Shown here: piece by piece, positions 55,533 to 63,957 of the stretch
How positions within the stretch are numbered: position 1 is the stretch's first letter
Layout: each line of letters starts with the position of its first letter
Assembly (NCBI GenBank): GCA_016212855.1
Contig: JACRDP010000004.1
Coordinates: 49,589-113,588 of the forward strand
Direction: 5' to 3'
DNA length: 64,000 nt
Origin: Elusimicrobiota bacterium
GTDB lineage: Bacteria; Elusimicrobiota; Elusimicrobia; UBA1565; UBA9628
Position numbers and translations under genes: made by a program
Notes under the pieces: model-generated
Databases searched by the model: none
What the model saw: only the letters and a program-made list of their open reading frames with translations
What the model was told of the DNA's origin: nothing

Positions 55533-56951
55533 ATGACGACGAAAAACCAGCATGAGCAGGACGCCCAGGACCTCAAAAAGATGGGGTACGCGCAGGAGCT
55601 TCTGCGCGATATGGGCGGGTTCTCGAACTTCGCGATCAGCTTCTCGATCATCTCGATTCTGACCGGGGCGATCCAGCTGTACGGCTACGGTCTCCAGCAC
55701 GGCGGCCCCCTGCAGATGAGCGTCGGCTGGCTGGTCGTTTCGCTGTTCACGATGGCCGTCGCGCTCTCCATGGCCGAGCTCGCCTCGGCCTACCCGACCG
55801 CGGGCGCGCTGTATCACTGGTCGAGCTTCCTCGGCGGCAAAGGCCTGGGCTGGTTCACGGCCTGCTTCAACACCATGGGCCAGTTCGCGATCCTGGCGGG
55901 CATCGACTGGGGTCTGGCCAACTTCGTCATCGGCCTGATGGGCTGGGAGGCGAAATCGGCCACGACGACGGCCGTCTACGCGACCTTGCTGTTCACCCAC
56001 GCCCTGCTCAACCACCTCGGCATCCGCCTCGTGTCGTGGCTCAACGACTTCTCCGCCTGGTATCACATCGCGGTCGTGTTCTTCATCCTGATCGCGCTGG
56101 GCCTTAAGGGCTTCGCCCAGCCCGCGAGCTTCCTGCTCACGTTCAACTCCACGGACGGCTTCTCCCCGCGCTACAGCTTCATCGTGGGTCTGCTGTTGGC
56201 GCAGTGGACTCTAACAGGCTTCGACGCCTCGGCGCACGTGACGGAGGAGACCAACGACCCCCGCCGCAACGCGCCCTGGGGCATCGTCCTCGCCGTCGTC
56301 ATCTCCATCGTCTTCGGCTTCCTGATGCTCGCCGCGATCACGCTCTCCATTCCCGACCTCGCGCAGGCGACCGCCTTCGGCGACGCCGCCCTTCCCGAGA
56401 TCATGAAGCTGCGCCTCGGCCCCGGGATGGGCGCCGCGCTCGTTTGGCTGATCTGCGGCGCGATGTGGCTGTGCGGCCTGGGTGCCATGACCTCGGCCTC
56501 GCGCATGGTCTACGCCTTCGCCCGCGACGGCGGGCTGCCCGGCCACGCGCTGTGGGCGACGATCAGCAAGAAGTACCGCACGCCCGTCAACGCGATCTGG
56601 GGCCTGTTCGCCTGCGCGATGCTGATCGCCTTATCGGTGGACGCCTACAGCGCGGTGCTCTCGATCGCCGTGCTCTCCCTCTATATCTCCTACGGCCTAC
56701 CCATCTGCGCGCGCCTGTACGCGCGCTGGACGGGGAAGGGCGGGGAGGTCGGCCCGTGGCACCTCGGGCCGTACAGCACCGCGATCGCGATCGTCGCCGT
56801 GGCCTGGATTGCTCTTATCACGGTGCTGTTCGTGCTTCCCCCCAACGCGGGCGCGGGCAAGGCCATGGGCGGCCTGTTCGCCGCTCTGCTCACGATTTGG
56901 TTCGGCTGGTCCCGTTCCCGCTTCAAGGGGCCGAAATTTCATATCAAGTAG
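55533..56951 (+). CDS. APC-family amino acid/GABA permease
   Basis: 472 residues. Twelve membrane helices: AISFSIISILTGAIQLYGYGLQHGGP in helix 1, MAELASAYPTAGALYHWSSFLGGKG in helix 2-3 and WTLTGFDASAHVTEETNDPRRNAPWGIV in helix 6 match the amino acid/choline transporter (GABA permease) branch. TAAAAT is 16 bases before the ATG and there is no evident Shine-Dalgarno. The ALDH gene follows at 12 bases and the aminotransferase overlaps that, so the three form an operon for uptake and use of GABA or a related omega-amino acid. Confidence 0.91.
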   Translation: MTTKNQHEQDAQDLKKMGYAQELLRDMGGFSNFAISFSIISILTGAIQLYGYGLQHGGPLQMSVGWLVVSLFTMAVALSMAELASAYPTAGALYHWSSFLGGKGLGWFTACFNTMGQFAILAGIDWGLANFVIGLMGWEAKSATTTAVYATLLFTHALLNHLGIRLVSWLNDFSAWYHIAVVFFILIALGLKGFAQPASFLLTFNSTDGFSPRYSFIVGLLLAQWTLTGFDASAHVTEETNDPRRNAPWGIVLAVVISIVFGFLMLAAITLSIPDLAQATAFGDAALPEIMKLRLGPGMGAALVWLICGAMWLCGLGAMTSASRMVYAFARDGGLPGHALWATISKKYRTPVNAIWGLFACAMLIALSVDAYSAVLSIAVLSLYISYGLPICARLYARWTGKGGEVGPWHLGPYSTAIAIVAVAWIALITVLFVLPPNAGAGKAMGGLFAALLTIWFGWSRSRFKGPKFHIK

Positions 56952-56963
56952 GAGAGGACTTCC

Positions 56964-58454
56964 ATGAAAACCGCGGTCAAGGCGCCGGGCAAGACGTACG
57001 ACATGCTGATCAACGGCAAATTCGTCAAGGCGAAGAACGGGGGCGTGCGCGAGATCACCGACCCCGCCAGCGGCGAGCTCCTGGCGCTCGTGCCCGAAGC
57101 CGGGCGCGCCGACGTGAAGCTCGCGATCCTGGCCGCGCGCAAGGCCTTCGACGAGGGTCCCTGGCGCAAGACGACCGCGCAGGACCGCGGCAAGTTCCTC
57201 TTCAAGATCGGCGAGGCAATTCGGGCCAACGCCAAAGACCTTGCTATGCTCGAGGTCCGCAACATGGGCAAGCCGCTCGCCGAGGCCGAGTACGACGTGG
57301 CCGACGCGGCGAACTGCTTCGAATTCTACGGCGGCCTCGCCACCAAGATCCACGGCGAGACGATGTCGGTGCCCGCCAACTCGATGAGCTTCGTCGTGCG
57401 CGAGCCCGTCGGCGTGTGCGGCCAGATCATCCCGTGGAACTATCCGCTGCTGATGTCGGCGTGGAAGATTGCGCCGGCCCTCGCTGCGGGATGCACCCTT
57501 ATTCTCAAGCCCTCCGAACTCACCCCGCTCACCGCGCTTGAATTGGCGAAGCTGATCCAGCAGGCCGGCCTGCCCGACGGCGTGGTCAACGTCGTCTCCG
57601 GCCCCGGCATGGGCGCGGGAGAGGAATTGGCGGAGAGTCCTTTAGTGGATAAAGTCGCGTTCACCGGCGGCACCGTCACGGGCCGAAAGATCGCCATCGC
57701 CGCGACCGGAAACCTCAAGAAGGTCACGCTCGAGCTCGGCGGCAAGAACCCCAACATCGTATTCGCCGACGCCGACTTCGACTCCGCCGTGGACGGCGCG
57801 CTGTTCGCCGCCTTCGCCAACCAGGGCGAGGTGTGCTCCGCCGGCTCGCGCCTTCTCGTGGAGAAGTCGATCCACAAGAAGTTCGTGGACGCGATGCTCA
57901 AGAAGATCTCGCGCATCAAGATGGGGCACGGCCTCGGCGCCGGGATCAAGATGGGCCCGCTCGTCTCCGCCGCGCACCGCGACAAGGTCGAGGCCATGAT
58001 CAAGGCCGGCATCCACGAGGGCGCCAAGCTCGCCTGCGGCGGCGGCCGCCCGAAAGGCGCCGAGTTCGCGAAAGGCTGGTTCGTCGAGCCGACGATCTTC
58101 GACGAGGTCAAGCCGACCATGCGCATCGCCCGCGAGGAGATCTTCGGGCCGGTGCTCTCGGTCATCGAGTTCAAGGACGAGGCGGAGGCGATTAAAATTG
58201 CAAATGATTCCGACTACGGCCTGGCGGCCGGCGTTTGGACATTAAATGTAAATAAAGGGATAAGAGTTCTCAAAGAATTGAGGGCCGGCATCACGTGGCT
58301 GAACACGTACCATCCGACCTTCAACGAAATGCCCTGGGGCGGTTATAAGCAAAGCGGAAACGGAAGAGAACTCGGGCTGTACGGCATTCAGGCCTACCTC
58401 GAGACCAAGCAGATCAACATCAACCTCGACGAGGCCCCGCTTGGCTGGTACTAA
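56964..58454 (+). CDS. Aldehyde dehydrogenase (gamma-aminobutyraldehyde / betaine aldehyde type)
   Basis: 496 residues, the normal length of the family. IIPWNYPLLMSAWKIAPALAAGC is the NAD-binding signature, the general-base Glu is in VTLELGGKNPNI and the catalytic Cys in NQGEVCSAGSRLLVE. EIFGPVLSVIEF and GITWLNTYHPTFNEMPWGGYKQSGNGRELG complete the pattern. It oxidises an amino aldehyde to the acid with NAD(P)+. Together with the permease and the aminotransferase, a putrescine-to-GABA or GABA-to-succinate route is likely. AGGAG precedes the ATG at 9 bases. Codon use near 58190-58330 is noticeably more AT-rich than the rest. Confidence 0.92.
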   Translation: MKTAVKAPGKTYDMLINGKFVKAKNGGVREITDPASGELLALVPEAGRADVKLAILAARKAFDEGPWRKTTAQDRGKFLFKIGEAIRANAKDLAMLEVRNMGKPLAEAEYDVADAANCFEFYGGLATKIHGETMSVPANSMSFVVREPVGVCGQIIPWNYPLLMSAWKIAPALAAGCTLILKPSELTPLTALELAKLIQQAGLPDGVVNVVSGPGMGAGEELAESPLVDKVAFTGGTVTGRKIAIAATGNLKKVTLELGGKNPNIVFADADFDSAVDGALFAAFANQGEVCSAGSRLLVEKSIHKKFVDAMLKKISRIKMGHGLGAGIKMGPLVSAAHRDKVEAMIKAGIHEGAKLACGGGRPKGAEFAKGWFVEPTIFDEVKPTMRIAREEIFGPVLSVIEFKDEAEAIKIANDSDYGLAAGVWTLNVNKGIRVLKELRAGITWLNTYHPTFNEMPWGGYKQSGNGRELGLYGIQAYLETKQININLDEAPLGWY

Positions 58455-59760
58455 AACCAAAAGCATCGTTCTGAAGACGAATATCCCCGGCCCGAAAAGC
58501 GCGGAGCTCATGGCCCGCCGCAAGGCGGCCGTAGCGCGGGGCCCGTTCCATGGGACCCCTGTCTTCGTCGACCATGCTCATGGCGCATTAATCCATGATG
58601 TCGACGGCAACGTCCTGATCGATCTCGCCTCCGGCATCGGCGTCGTGAATACCGGCCACACACCCGAAGCGCTGGTGAAGGCGATCAAGGCTCAAGCCGA
58701 GAAGCTCATCCACGGCTCCTTCAACACGACTCCCTACGAAGGCTATGTCGCGCTGTGCGAGAAGCTCAACGCGAAAGCTCCGGGCAAGTTCGCCAAGAAG
58801 TCGTTCCTGGCCAACAGCGGGGCCGAAGCCGTGGAGAATTCCATCAAAATCGCCCGGGCCTTCACCGGCCGCCCGGCCGTCATCGCCTTCGAGCACGCCT
58901 TCCACGGCCGCACCTTCATGGCCATGACCTTGACGTACAAAGAGAAGCCCTACAAGACCGGCTTCGCCCCGCTCAACAGCGACGTGTACCGCGCCCCCTT
59001 CCCCTACGCGTACCACGACGTCAGCGTCGAGACCGCGCAGGACGGCTTCGCCGCCCTGCTGAGTATGATCGGCCCCGACAAGATCGCGGCCGTCATCATC
59101 GAGCCGGTGCAGGGCGAGGGCGGCTTCCTGCCCGCCCCGCGCGAGTTCCTGGACGCCCTGCGCGCGCACTGCACCAAGCACGGCATCGTGCTGATCGCCG
59201 ACGAGATCCAGAGCGGCTTCGGCCGCACGGGGACCTTGTTCGCCTCCGAGCAGCTCGGCTTCGAGCCCGACCTGATCCTCTCGGCCAAGGGTCTCGGCGG
59301 CGGCCTGCCCATCTCGGCCGTTACCGGACGCGCCGAAATGATGGACGCCCCGATCGAGGGCGGCATCGGCGGCACCTTCGGCGGCAACCCCGTCGCGGCC
59401 GCCTCCGCCTTGGCGGTGCTGGGATTGTTCGAGGACGGGACCTTGCTCAAGCGCGCGACCTACCTCGGCCTGACCGTGCGCAAAACCTTAATGGATTGGA
59501 AGGACCGCTTCCCGGTGATCGGCGACGTGCGCGGCCTGGGCCCCATGCTCGCCTTCGAGCTGGTCAAGAACCGCTCGACAAAGGAGGCGCATCCCGACGC
59601 GGCCAAGGCCCTCGTCAAGTTTTGCTACGAGCGCGGCGTCGTCATCCTCACCGCGGGCTCCCACGGAAACTGCGTGCGCCTGCTCTTCCCCCTCGTCATC
59701 ACCGACGAGCAGCTGGCCGAGGCGTTCGAGGTTTTGGAGTCCGGCCTTAAAACGCTCTAA
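58441..59760 (+). CDS. gabT: 4-aminobutyrate aminotransferase-like PLP enzyme
   Basis: 439 residues from a TTG that overlaps the aldehyde dehydrogenase by 14 bases. Class III aminotransferase fold: LANSGAEAVENSIKIARAFTGRP binds the phosphate, AFEHAFHGRTFMAMTLT has the cofactor-stacking aromatic, LIADEIQSGFGRTG the Asp that contacts the pyridine N and LSAKGLGGGLPISAVTGRAE the PLP lysine. It should move the amino group of GABA or another omega-amino acid to 2-oxoglutarate. The specific symbol is by similarity and context. The stop overlaps the convergent FHA-cyclase stop by 4 bases. Confidence 0.9.
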   Translation: MAGTKTKSIVLKTNIPGPKSAELMARRKAAVARGPFHGTPVFVDHAHGALIHDVDGNVLIDLASGIGVVNTGHTPEALVKAIKAQAEKLIHGSFNTTPYEGYVALCEKLNAKAPGKFAKKSFLANSGAEAVENSIKIARAFTGRPAVIAFEHAFHGRTFMAMTLTYKEKPYKTGFAPLNSDVYRAPFPYAYHDVSVETAQDGFAALLSMIGPDKIAAVIIEPVQGEGGFLPAPREFLDALRAHCTKHGIVLIADEIQSGFGRTGTLFASEQLGFEPDLILSAKGLGGGLPISAVTGRAEMMDAPIEGGIGGTFGGNPVAAASALAVLGLFEDGTLLKRATYLGLTVRKTLMDWKDRFPVIGDVRGLGPMLAFELVKNRSTKEAHPDAAKALVKFCYERGVVILTAGSHGNCVRLLFPLVITDEQLAEAFEVLESGLKTL

Positions 59761-60692
59761 GCCTTGCGCGTGACGGCGTACGCGCGCACGTCGTGGGACT
59801 TGCCCTTGAGCTTCAGCTCGCCCAGGTCCTCGAACGCGTAGGCGTCGCCCAGCGCGTCCTTGACCTCGCTGCTGACCACGATCTCGCGGTCGAGCGCCTT
59901 GCACTGCGACTCGAGCCGGAAGGCGACGTTGACGCAGTCCCCCATCGCGGTGAAATCGCGCCGCGAGGAACCGCCGATGTTGCCGAACATCGCCTCGCCC
60001 ATGTGGATGCCGCAGCCGACCTTGAAGGACAGCTCCGGGTGACGCGCGGTGAGTTGGCCGTGGTACAGGCGGGCGGCCTCGATGAGCTCGAGGGCGCTGT
60101 CCACCGGCCCGCGCGCGAGCTTCGGATCGGCCGCCTCGCCCGCGCCGAGCCAGTAAGCCATCACCGAGTCGCCGATGAATTTGTCGATGACCCCGCCGTG
60201 GCTTTCGATGACCGCGCTCGCGTCCCGGAACCAGCTGCCGACGAAGCTGGGCAGCTCTTTCGGCGGCAAGGTCTCGGACAGCTTCGTGAAATTGCGGATG
60301 TCGACGATCAGAAACGAGACGGCCTCGGTCGACACGTTGACCGCGGTCTCCATCGTGCTGTCGTAGTTCGCCGGCGTCGGCGCGGTGATGGGTCTTTGCT
60401 CGGGCGATTCGAACTTGATCGTGCAGTCGGCGATCACGATCACGTCCCCGTCGCTGAGCTGGACGGGCGCGGTCACGACGCGGCCGTTCAAAAACGTCCC
60501 GTTCGCGCTGCCCAGGTCGAGAAGGAAGTAATTGCCGCGCCCGAGCGGGCGGAGCAGGGCGTGCGCCCGCGACACGCGGGCATCCTTCAAGATCAGATCG
60601 CTCACGCTGCCGCGGCCGATGGTGAAGTTTCCCTGGAGCGGAACCTTGCGCGTCACCTGCCCGGGCAGGGCGATGGATAATTCAGCGGGCAT
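59757..60692 (-). CDS. FHA domain plus class III nucleotide cyclase
   Basis: 311 residues. N-terminal FHA domain (1-90): FTIGRGSVSDLILKDARVSRAHALLRP and LLDLGSANGTFLNGR hold the Arg, Ser-Arg-x-His and Asn of the phosphothreonine pocket. The cyclase domain (about 120-310) has FLIVDIRNFTKLSETL and KFIGDSVMAYWLGAG for the metal Asp residues and FTAMGDCVNVAFRLESQ. A phosphothreonine signal therefore seems to control cyclic nucleotide production. It starts at the base next to the cyclophilin stop, so both are in one unit with tdk and the sugar enzymes upstream. Confidence 0.93.
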   Translation of the reverse strand: MPAELSIALPGQVTRKVPLQGNFTIGRGSVSDLILKDARVSRAHALLRPLGRGNYFLLDLGSANGTFLNGRVVTAPVQLSDGDVIVIADCTIKFESPEQRPITAPTPANYDSTMETAVNVSTEAVSFLIVDIRNFTKLSETLPPKELPSFVGSWFRDASAVIESHGGVIDKFIGDSVMAYWLGAGEAADPKLARGPVDSALELIEAARLYHGQLTARHPELSFKVGCGIHMGEAMFGNIGGSSRRDFTAMGDCVNVAFRLESQCKALDREIVVSSEVKDALGDAYAFEDLGELKLKGKSHDVRAYAVTRKA

Positions 60693-61193
60693 TTATTTCT
60701 TCAGCGGCTGGGCGAGGGCGACCTTTTCCATTTTGACGGGCGTGCGGGGCCGGTCGGAGCCGTCGCGCGGCGAGGCGCCGATCTTGGTCACGACGTCCTG
60801 GCCCTCGATCACCGCGCCGAAGATCGCGTGGCGGTTGTCGAGATGGGGCGTCGCGCCGAGGGTGATGAAGAACTGAGAGCCCCCCGTGTCGGGGCCGGCG
60901 TTGGCCATCGACAGGATGCCGGCCTTGCTGTGCTTGAGCTTAGGAGAGAACTCATCGAGGATCGTCCAGCCGGGCCCGCCGCGCCCGGTTCCCGTCGGGT
61001 CGCCGGTCTGCACCATGAAGCCCGGAATCACGCGGTGAAACAGGACGCCGTCGTAGTAGCCCTTTTCGACGAGCTTGAGGAAGTTGGCGACGGTATCCGG
61101 CGCCTCCTTCGGGTACAGCTCGACGGCGATCTTGCCGAGCGTGCTCGCGATCTCGACGACGGGATTGTCGGTCTTATAAGGACGGTCGGCCAT
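60693..61193 (-). CDS. Cyclophilin-type peptidyl-prolyl isomerase, cytoplasmic
   Basis: 166 residues from the ATG at 61193, which follows AGGAG. No signal peptide. Motifs: VVEIASTLGKIAVELYPKEAPDTVANFLKLVEKGYYDGVLFHRVIPGFMVQTGDPTGTGRGG carries the active-site Arg, Phe and Gln, and MANAGPDTGGSQFFITLGATPHLDNRHAIFGAV the rest of the pocket. This is the PpiB type. It lies in a unit with thymidine kinase and the FHA-cyclase, five bases after the former. Confidence 0.95.
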   Translation of the reverse strand: MADRPYKTDNPVVEIASTLGKIAVELYPKEAPDTVANFLKLVEKGYYDGVLFHRVIPGFMVQTGDPTGTGRGGPGWTILDEFSPKLKHSKAGILSMANAGPDTGGSQFFITLGATPHLDNRHAIFGAVIEGQDVVTKIGASPRDGSDRPRTPVKMEKVALAQPLKK

Positions 61194-61198
61194 GATGG

Positions 61199-61804
61199 TC
61201 AGCTCCTTTTGAAACAACGGCGGCAGCGCGCCTCGTACTTGTCGGCGGCGCCGACCTCGACGACCTTCTTTCCGCCCGAGAGACGCTGGGAGCGGTTGGC
61301 GGGGTTGCCGCACAGCATGCAGATCGCCAAATTCTTGGTCACGAACTCAGACAGGGCCATGAGGCGCGCGGTCGTCTCGAAAGGCTCGCCGCGGAAGTCC
61401 TGGTCGAGGCCGGCAACGATGACCCGGCGGCCTTCGTCGGCGAGCTTCTCACAGACGGCGATGATGTCCGCGTCGAAAAACTGCACCTCGTCGATGCCGA
61501 CGACCTGGGTGTCGCCGTCGATGCGCGAGAGGATGTCCTTGGCCTTGGCCACGGCGATCGAGGGCGTCTTGACGAGGTCGTGCGAGACGATGTGATCCTT
61601 CGCATAGCGCACGTCGAGCGCCGAGTTGAACACCTGGACCTTCTGCCGCGCGATCTGCGAGAGGCGCAGGCGACGGATGAGCTCTTGGGTCTTACCGGAG
61701 AACATCGAGCCGACGACGATCTCGATCCAACCGCCGCCGGCGTGGCTCCACGACACGGGAGCGGCGGGACGGTGGCCGTTGCGCAAAACCGCTTTCTTGC
61801 TCAT
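61199..61804 (-). CDS. tdk: Thymidine kinase
   Basis: 201 residues from the ATG at 61804, overlapping the stop of the dehydratase gene (ATGA). A 25-residue extension precedes the P-loop VVGSMFSGKTQEL. VVGIDEVQFFDADI is the Walker B/DExQF motif and AGLDQDFRGEPF the lid region. The zinc site is C-x2-C (MLCGNPANR) and C-x2-C (EARCRRCF). It phosphorylates thymidine for salvage. Its placement between sugar-nucleotide enzymes and a cyclophilin looks incidental, although deoxythymidylate is the base for dTDP-sugars made by the next gene. Confidence 0.95.
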   Translation of the reverse strand: MSKKAVLRNGHRPAAPVSWSHAGGGWIEIVVGSMFSGKTQELIRRLRLSQIARQKVQVFNSALDVRYAKDHIVSHDLVKTPSIAVAKAKDILSRIDGDTQVVGIDEVQFFDADIIAVCEKLADEGRRVIVAGLDQDFRGEPFETTARLMALSEFVTKNLAICMLCGNPANRSQRLSGGKKVVEVGAADKYEARCRRCFKRS

Positions 61805-62787
61805 TTCTTGTAAGCCTTTTTCACGTACGCCCGGTAGCCGCCCGCGACCTTCAGCGGCCGCCACCAGGATTCGTGGTTCATATACCAGGCGATGGTCTGG
61901 GCGAGGCCGCGCTCAAAGTCATATTCGTGCCTAAATCCGATCTTCAACAGCTTCTTACAGTCGAGCGCATAGCGCCGGTCGTGGCCTTTGCGATCTTCCA
62001 CGCGAGTGACCAATCCTTTCGGCTTTTTCATCAGCCCCAGGACCTTCTGAATGAGCTCCCTGTTCTGGCAGGTGTAGGATCCGCCGATATTGTAGATCTC
62101 GCCGATCGTGCCCTTCTCCAAAACGGTCAAAATGGCCCGCGCATGATCTCTCACGTGAAGCCAGTCGCGCACTTGCTTGCCGTCCCCGTACTGCGGGAAA
62201 GGCTTGTCCTCCATGAAGTTGGTGATCATCAGGGGCAGGGCCTTCTCGGGATACTGAAAGGGGCCGTAGTTGTTCGAGGCGCGCGTGGTCAGCACCGGCG
62301 CCTTGTGGGTGACGAAGTAAGACCGGACCAACAGGTCCGAAGCCGCCTTCGAGGCCGCGTACGGGCTGTTGGGCTCGAGATGATCGCCTTCCTTCGAATA
62401 ACCGCGAGGGATGGAGCCGTACACCTCGTCGGTGGAGACGTGAAGGAAGCGCTTCACCTTGTGGCGCAAGGCCGCGTCGAGCAGCACCTGGGTGCCGAGA
62501 ATGTTGGTCTTCAGGAAGGCGCCCGCGTCGAGGATCGAGCGGTCCACGTGGGTCTCGGCCGCGAAGTGAACGACATAGTCACAGCCTTTCATCGCGGCGT
62601 CCACGGCCTTCGCGTCGCAGATGTCTTTCTTGACCGTCTTGATATTGATCCCGTCCAAGTTCGCGGGGTTGCCCGCGTAGGTCTGCTTGTCGAGATTGAC
62701 GATGGCCCATTTCGGGCGCGATTTGACGAGCTGGCGGATGAAATTCGACCCGATGAAACCTAAGCCGCCGGTCACCAATATTTTCAA
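61801..62787 (-). CDS. rfbB: dTDP-glucose 4,6-dehydratase-like SDR enzyme
   Basis: 328 residues from a TTG overlapping the stop of the epimerase gene. MKILVTGGLGFIGSNFIRQL is the NAD-binding GxxGxxG, VHFAAETHVDRSI and LHVSTDEVYGSI (with the Asp-Glu pair of dehydratases) and YAASKAASDLLVRSY supply the catalytic Ser/Thr, Tyr and Lys. RASNNYGPFQYPEKALP and GDGKQVRDWLHVRDHARAI are typical of RmlB. It makes dTDP-4-keto-6-deoxyglucose for surface polysaccharide or glycoprotein sugars. Confidence 0.92.
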   Translation of the reverse strand: MKILVTGGLGFIGSNFIRQLVKSRPKWAIVNLDKQTYAGNPANLDGINIKTVKKDICDAKAVDAAMKGCDYVVHFAAETHVDRSILDAGAFLKTNILGTQVLLDAALRHKVKRFLHVSTDEVYGSIPRGYSKEGDHLEPNSPYAASKAASDLLVRSYFVTHKAPVLTTRASNNYGPFQYPEKALPLMITNFMEDKPFPQYGDGKQVRDWLHVRDHARAILTVLEKGTIGEIYNIGGSYTCQNRELIQKVLGLMKKPKGLVTRVEDRKGHDRRYALDCKKLLKIGFRHEYDFERGLAQTIAWYMNHESWWRPLKVAGGYRAYVKKAYKK

Positions 62788-63755
62788 GACTGTCCACCGT
62801 GCTTCCTGGGGAAGTATTCGTTCACGAAATAGTCCCAGGTGTCGCGCAGGCCGGAATCAAAGCCGCGCGCGGGCTTGTAGCCGAGGACGCGCACGATCTT
62901 GCGGTTGTCGGCCCAGGTCCGGCGCACGTCGCCGCCGCGCATGGGATGATGGCGGCGCTTGAGCTTCCGGCCGGTGATCTTCTCGATCCCGGCGATCACG
63001 TCGAGCAGGCTGTAGGTCTCGGAGTTGGCGACGTTGAACACCTCGCCGGAGGACGACTTGGGGCCTTTCGCGGCGAGGATGTTGGCGCGGACCACGTTCG
63101 AGACGAAGGTGAAATCGCGCGACTGCTTGCCGTCCGAATGCACGTCGAGCGGCACGCCGAGATAGGCCTGCTCCATGAACTTCGGGATCACAGCGGAATA
63201 CAGCGACTCCGGGTCCTGACGCGGGCCGAACACGTTGAAATAGCGCAGCGACACGGTCTCCAGTCCGAAGGATTTGGCGAACACGATCGCGTAGTGCTCG
63301 GCGGCGAGCTTCGACACCGCGTAGGGCGACATCGGCTGGGAGCGCATGTCCTCGCGTTGTGGAAAGATCTTGCAGTCGCCGTAGGCCGAGCTCGACGAGG
63401 CGTAGACGAAGCGCTTGACCCCCGCGTCGCGCGCGGCGATGAGCATGTTGAGCGTGCCCGCCACGTTCGCTTCGTTCGACGGGATCGGCCGGTCCATGGA
63501 CTTGGGCACGGAGCGGATCGCGGCCTGATGCAGGACGTAGGTGACGCCCTTGCACGCCTTTTGGCAGTCCTTCAGGCGCGTGATGTCGCCCTTCTGGAAC
63601 TCGAACTTACCGCCGATCGCCGCGAGCTTGGCGCGCGTGCCCGTCGACAGATTGTCGATGACGCGCACGCGCTCGCCGCGGCGGACGAGTTCGGCGGCGA
63701 TGTGGGAGCCGATGAAGCCGGCGCCGCCGGTGACGAGCCAAAGGGGCTTTTTCAT
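62784..63755 (-). CDS. NAD-dependent nucleotide-sugar epimerase (WbpP/GalE-like SDR)
   Basis: 323 residues from the ATG at 63755 (TAAGAT ten bases upstream; an ATG four codons earlier is an alternative). LWLVTGGAGFIGSHIAAELVRRG binds NAD, LHQAAIRSVPKSMDRP is the loop typical of UDP-N-acetylglucosamine 4-epimerases of the WbpP/TviC type, and ASSSSAYGD with YAVSKLAAEHYA gives Ser, Tyr and Lys. FNVFGPRQDPES and SRDFTFVSNVVRANILAA follow. It forms an operon with the dehydratase, tdk, cyclophilin and FHA-cyclase, and could feed GT-C enzymes or polysaccharide synthesis. Confidence 0.9.
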   Translation of the reverse strand: MKKPLWLVTGGAGFIGSHIAAELVRRGERVRVIDNLSTGTRAKLAAIGGKFEFQKGDITRLKDCQKACKGVTYVLHQAAIRSVPKSMDRPIPSNEANVAGTLNMLIAARDAGVKRFVYASSSSAYGDCKIFPQREDMRSQPMSPYAVSKLAAEHYAIVFAKSFGLETVSLRYFNVFGPRQDPESLYSAVIPKFMEQAYLGVPLDVHSDGKQSRDFTFVSNVVRANILAAKGPKSSSGEVFNVANSETYSLLDVIAGIEKITGRKLKRRHHPMRGGDVRRTWADNRKIVRVLGYKPARGFDSGLRDTWDYFVNEYFPRKHGGQS

Positions 63756-63833
63756 GCCGGAGGTCATCTTAGCATTTCCGAGTTTGGCGGATGTTTGGTG
63801 GACCGAACTCGCGCCGCCTGCTACCCTGATATC

Positions 63834-63930
63834 GACGGCGACAGGAGGCCTCATCGAATAAAGGACGGGAAGTCGGACCCGGCGCGTTTAACGGGGCTCC
63901 CTGCGCTCGGCGGGGAGCCCCTCCGTTTTG
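63834..63930 (+). ncRNA. Candidate small RNA with terminator
   Basis: In the gap right of the epimerase start, TGGACC (63799-63804), 17 bases and TACCCT (63822-63827) look like a plus-strand promoter. A strong hairpin GGGGCTCCC (63893-63901) / GGGAGCCCC (63913-63921) followed by TCCGTTTT could end a transcript of about 100 bases. No reading frame with a start codon fits between. Evidence is structural only. Confidence 0.35.
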
Positions 63931-63957
63931 GGGGCCGACGGGAGCGGGGGTCAGGCT

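Noticed and set aside
58190..58330. AT-rich patch inside the aldehyde dehydrogenase gene as recent transfer
   Set aside because: The reading frame and family motifs continue without a break; the patch is short and may only reflect local codon choice.
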